From Flavobacterium luteum (GTDB lineage: Bacteria; Bacteroidota; Bacteroidia; Flavobacteriales; Flavobacteriaceae), in the NCBI RefSeq assembly GCF_008806775.1, contig NZ_WAEM01000001.1:372001-436000 (forward strand): 64,000 bases of DNA, in the 5' to 3' direction. Shown here in pieces: positions 62,654 through 64,000 of the stretch (position 1 is its first letter; each line of letters opens with the position of its first letter). Under the pieces are notes generated by a model. It saw only the letters and a list, made by a program, of their open reading frames with translations, searched no databases and was not told the origin of the DNA. A program made the translations under genes and the position numbers.

Positions 62654-63775
62654 CTAATTATTTATGGGTTTTCCATGCGTTTTCTTTACAATTAAAGGTA
62701 GTAAAAAAGGGAAGCTAATAAGAAATCTAATAAGCACTTCGGCGAGTTTAGGTTTTTGTAAAAGATACGATAATAATCGACCAAAACTCAGTCTTTTTTT
62801 AAAATTATAATTCCACTCTTTACAATACTTTTGCTCTAAAGCTATTCTTGATTTTATTTCATTTTTAAAATAAGCTCCAATCAATTCAGATGCAATTTTA
62901 GCACTGTGAATTGCCATTGCCATTCCGTTGCCACATAATGGATGAATTAAACCTGCGGTATCACCAATCATAAGTATATGATTCTCTATGGTTTGCTTCT
63001 TCTCAAATGAAATTTGGCTAATAGTTAGTGGTTTATCAAAAAGTAAGGTGTGATTTTCAAAAATAGATTTTAGAAATGGATTTTTTGAAACAACCTTATC
63101 TTGATAATCTTCTATATTTTTATAATTTTTAAATGTTTCATAGTCGGCTAAATAGCAAATATTAACTTTGTCCTTTTCTACTTTAGAAACGCCACAATAG
63201 CCTCCGCTAAAATTATACAAGCCCACTAGAGTATTAGAAAAATTTCCTGAAAAATGTGCTTTTACAGCTAGCCATGGCGATTTTTGTTGAATGAAATTTC
63301 GACTTAACTTTTGGTCTATATTCGAACGCTTTCCAAAAGCTCCAATAACAATTTCTGTTTTCAGTATCGTATTGTTAGAAGTTGTGATTGTAAATTCATT
63401 TTCATTAAAAGCGATATTTTCTACCGTTTCTTGAATAAAATTACATCCGTTAGCAATGGCTTTTTTATATAAAAATTCATCTAAAGCATATCGACTAATT
63501 CCAAATCCTCCCAAAGGCAACTCGCAATTTATTGCTTTTCCTTTAACGGATGAAAATTGAAGTTTTGTAATATGTGTTGGTTCTAAATCGGAAATGATAA
63601 CTTCCAACCACTTGAAATAAGGAAGTACTTCATTAGAGATGTATTCTCCACAAACTTTGTGTTTTGGATAACTATTTTTTTCGATAATTGTAACATGAAC
63701 TCCAATTTTAGATAAATGTATTCCCGCGGTTAAACCTGCTAAACCGCCACCAATAATAATAACTTCATTTTTCAT
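62654..63775 (-). CDS. FAD-dependent oxidoreductase (geranylgeranyl-reductase / hydroxylase-like)
   Basis: 373 residues. Dinucleotide-binding IIGGGLAGLTAGIHLSKIGV (6-25), CGEYISNEVLPYFKWL, and the FAD-ribityl-binding MIGDTAGLIHPLCGNGMAMA. Group 1 flavoprotein: members reduce isoprenoid chains or hydroxylate aromatics. First gene of the seven-gene operon; likely modifies the polyketide product. A Streptomyces analogue, SrsC, hydroxylates alkylresorcinol. Confidence 0.9.
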   Translation of the reverse strand: MKNEVIIIGGGLAGLTAGIHLSKIGVHVTIIEKNSYPKHKVCGEYISNEVLPYFKWLEVIISDLEPTHITKLQFSSVKGKAINCELPLGGFGISRYALDEFLYKKAIANGCNFIQETVENIAFNENEFTITTSNNTILKTEIVIGAFGKRSNIDQKLSRNFIQQKSPWLAVKAHFSGNFSNTLVGLYNFSGGYCGVSKVEKDKVNICYLADYETFKNYKNIEDYQDKVVSKNPFLKSIFENHTLLFDKPLTISQISFEKKQTIENHILMIGDTAGLIHPLCGNGMAMAIHSAKIASELIGAYFKNEIKSRIALEQKYCKEWNYNFKKRLSFGRLLSYLLQKPKLAEVLIRFLISFPFLLPLIVKKTHGKPINN

Positions 63776-63820
63776 TTAAAAGTTGATTTACAAAACTGGC
63801 TTGGTTATTTATAAAAGTTA

Positions 63821-63854
63821 AAAAAAGCCAGTTCAAATTGAACTAGCTTTTTTT
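63821..63854 (-). terminator. acs terminator
   Basis: On the minus strand GCTAGTTC pairs with GAACTGGC around a short loop, followed by TTTTTTT. It ends the acetyl-CoA synthetase transcript just before the polyketide operon. Confidence 0.8.
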
Positions 63855-63856
63855 AA

Positions 63857-64000
63857 CTATACTTTACCTGCTTTAATTTCTTCAATAATTTCAGGATTTA
63901 AAAGTGTCGAAGTATCTCCAAAGTTAGAATAATCCCCTTCAGCAATTTTACGTAGTATCCTACGCATTATTTTTCCGGAGCGTGTTTTTGGTAAACCTGT
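63857..64000 (-). CDS. acs: Acetyl-CoA synthetase, C-terminal end (5' part outside window)
   Basis: The last 47 residues plus TAG are visible: [20 protein letters not shown], then [16 protein letters not shown] and EIKAGKV. The SGKIMRR sequence contains the conserved lysine that is regulated by acetylation and takes part in adenylation. Converts acetate, ATP and CoA to acetyl-CoA. Confidence 0.93.
   Translation of the reverse strand, partial: TGLPKTRSGKIMRRILRKIAEGDYSNFGDTSTLLNPEIIEEIKAGKV

Overview
The window looks like a chromosomal segment of a low-GC flavobacterium (Bacteroidota, Flavobacterium-like). The evidence is consistent: a fused lpxC-fabZ gene, a TonB-dependent receptor with a carboxypeptidase-regulatory-like N-terminus, type IX secretion (T9SS) cargo with C-terminal sorting domains, the T9SS regulator PorX, menaquinone genes, and promoters of the Bacteroidota type (-7 element TAnnTTTG). 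No rRNA, tRNA or CRISPR array was recognised. Both ends are cut inside genes: an ECF sigma factor on the left and acetyl-CoA synthetase on the right.

Layout. 0-7 kb: an ECF sigma factor diverges from an operon-like run with two tandem copies of a split DUF4331 gene pair, a TPR lipoprotein and a TonB-dependent receptor. 7-13 kb: glutathione peroxidase, a GNAT acetyltransferase, menD, a CvfB-like S1 protein, menB and an HD phosphohydrolase. 13-19.3 kb: lipid A/core block lpxD, lpxC-fabZ, lpxA, efp, a second lpxD-like gene, an NTF2-like gene and sucD. 19.4-28.8 kb: a possible GIY-YIG-like protein, a glycine-zipper lipoprotein, a large LRR T9SS cargo protein, an ABC exporter, an alanine dehydrogenase-type enzyme, tsaE and porX.

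29-33.6 kb is a gene-poor, rearranged island. It holds an HU-like gene followed by overlapping alternative hairpins, 173-176 bp tandem repeats and a duplicated fragment of the HU 3' end; a nested palindromic element; an hsdM remnant; two small exported proteins; and a near-identical 0.38 kb direct repeat. Each copy of that repeat carries a complete-looking small minus-strand transcription unit (promoter, tiny ORFs, terminator).

33.6-38.5 kb is a five-gene minus-strand operon (esterase, ATP-grasp, GCS2-type carboxylate-amine ligase, class I glutamine amidotransferase, second ATP-grasp-like protein) that looks like a biosynthetic system for an unknown peptide-like or amidated metabolite. 38.6-43.3 kb holds household and unknown genes, including a thioesterase, an MscS channel and a helicase.

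43.5-55.3 kb is the most striking region: a Pel-like exopolysaccharide locus. It encodes a PelF-type glycosyltransferase, a PelG-like transporter with an extra N-terminal domain, a PelA-hydrolase/GH114-like protein, a large polytopic membrane protein, and a 1325-residue lipoprotein that appears to join a DUF2194/PelA-type deacetylase, TPR-like helices and a C-terminal outer-membrane beta-barrel (PelB-like) in one chain. No PelD-type c-di-GMP receptor is visible. A convergent secreted DUF4874/DUF4832 protein follows. A 17-bp motif lies upstream of both the pel-like operon and this secreted gene with a single mismatch, which suggests co-regulation.

55.8-58.3 kb encodes a cNMP/CBS/DUF294 protein with a DnaQ-fold partner. 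58.3-63.8 kb is a seven-gene minus-strand operon with a type III polyketide synthase, methyltransferase, FAD oxidoreductase and a dedicated set of ACP, ketosynthase, dehydratase and phosphopantetheinyl transferase, probably making a phenolic or pyrone lipid.
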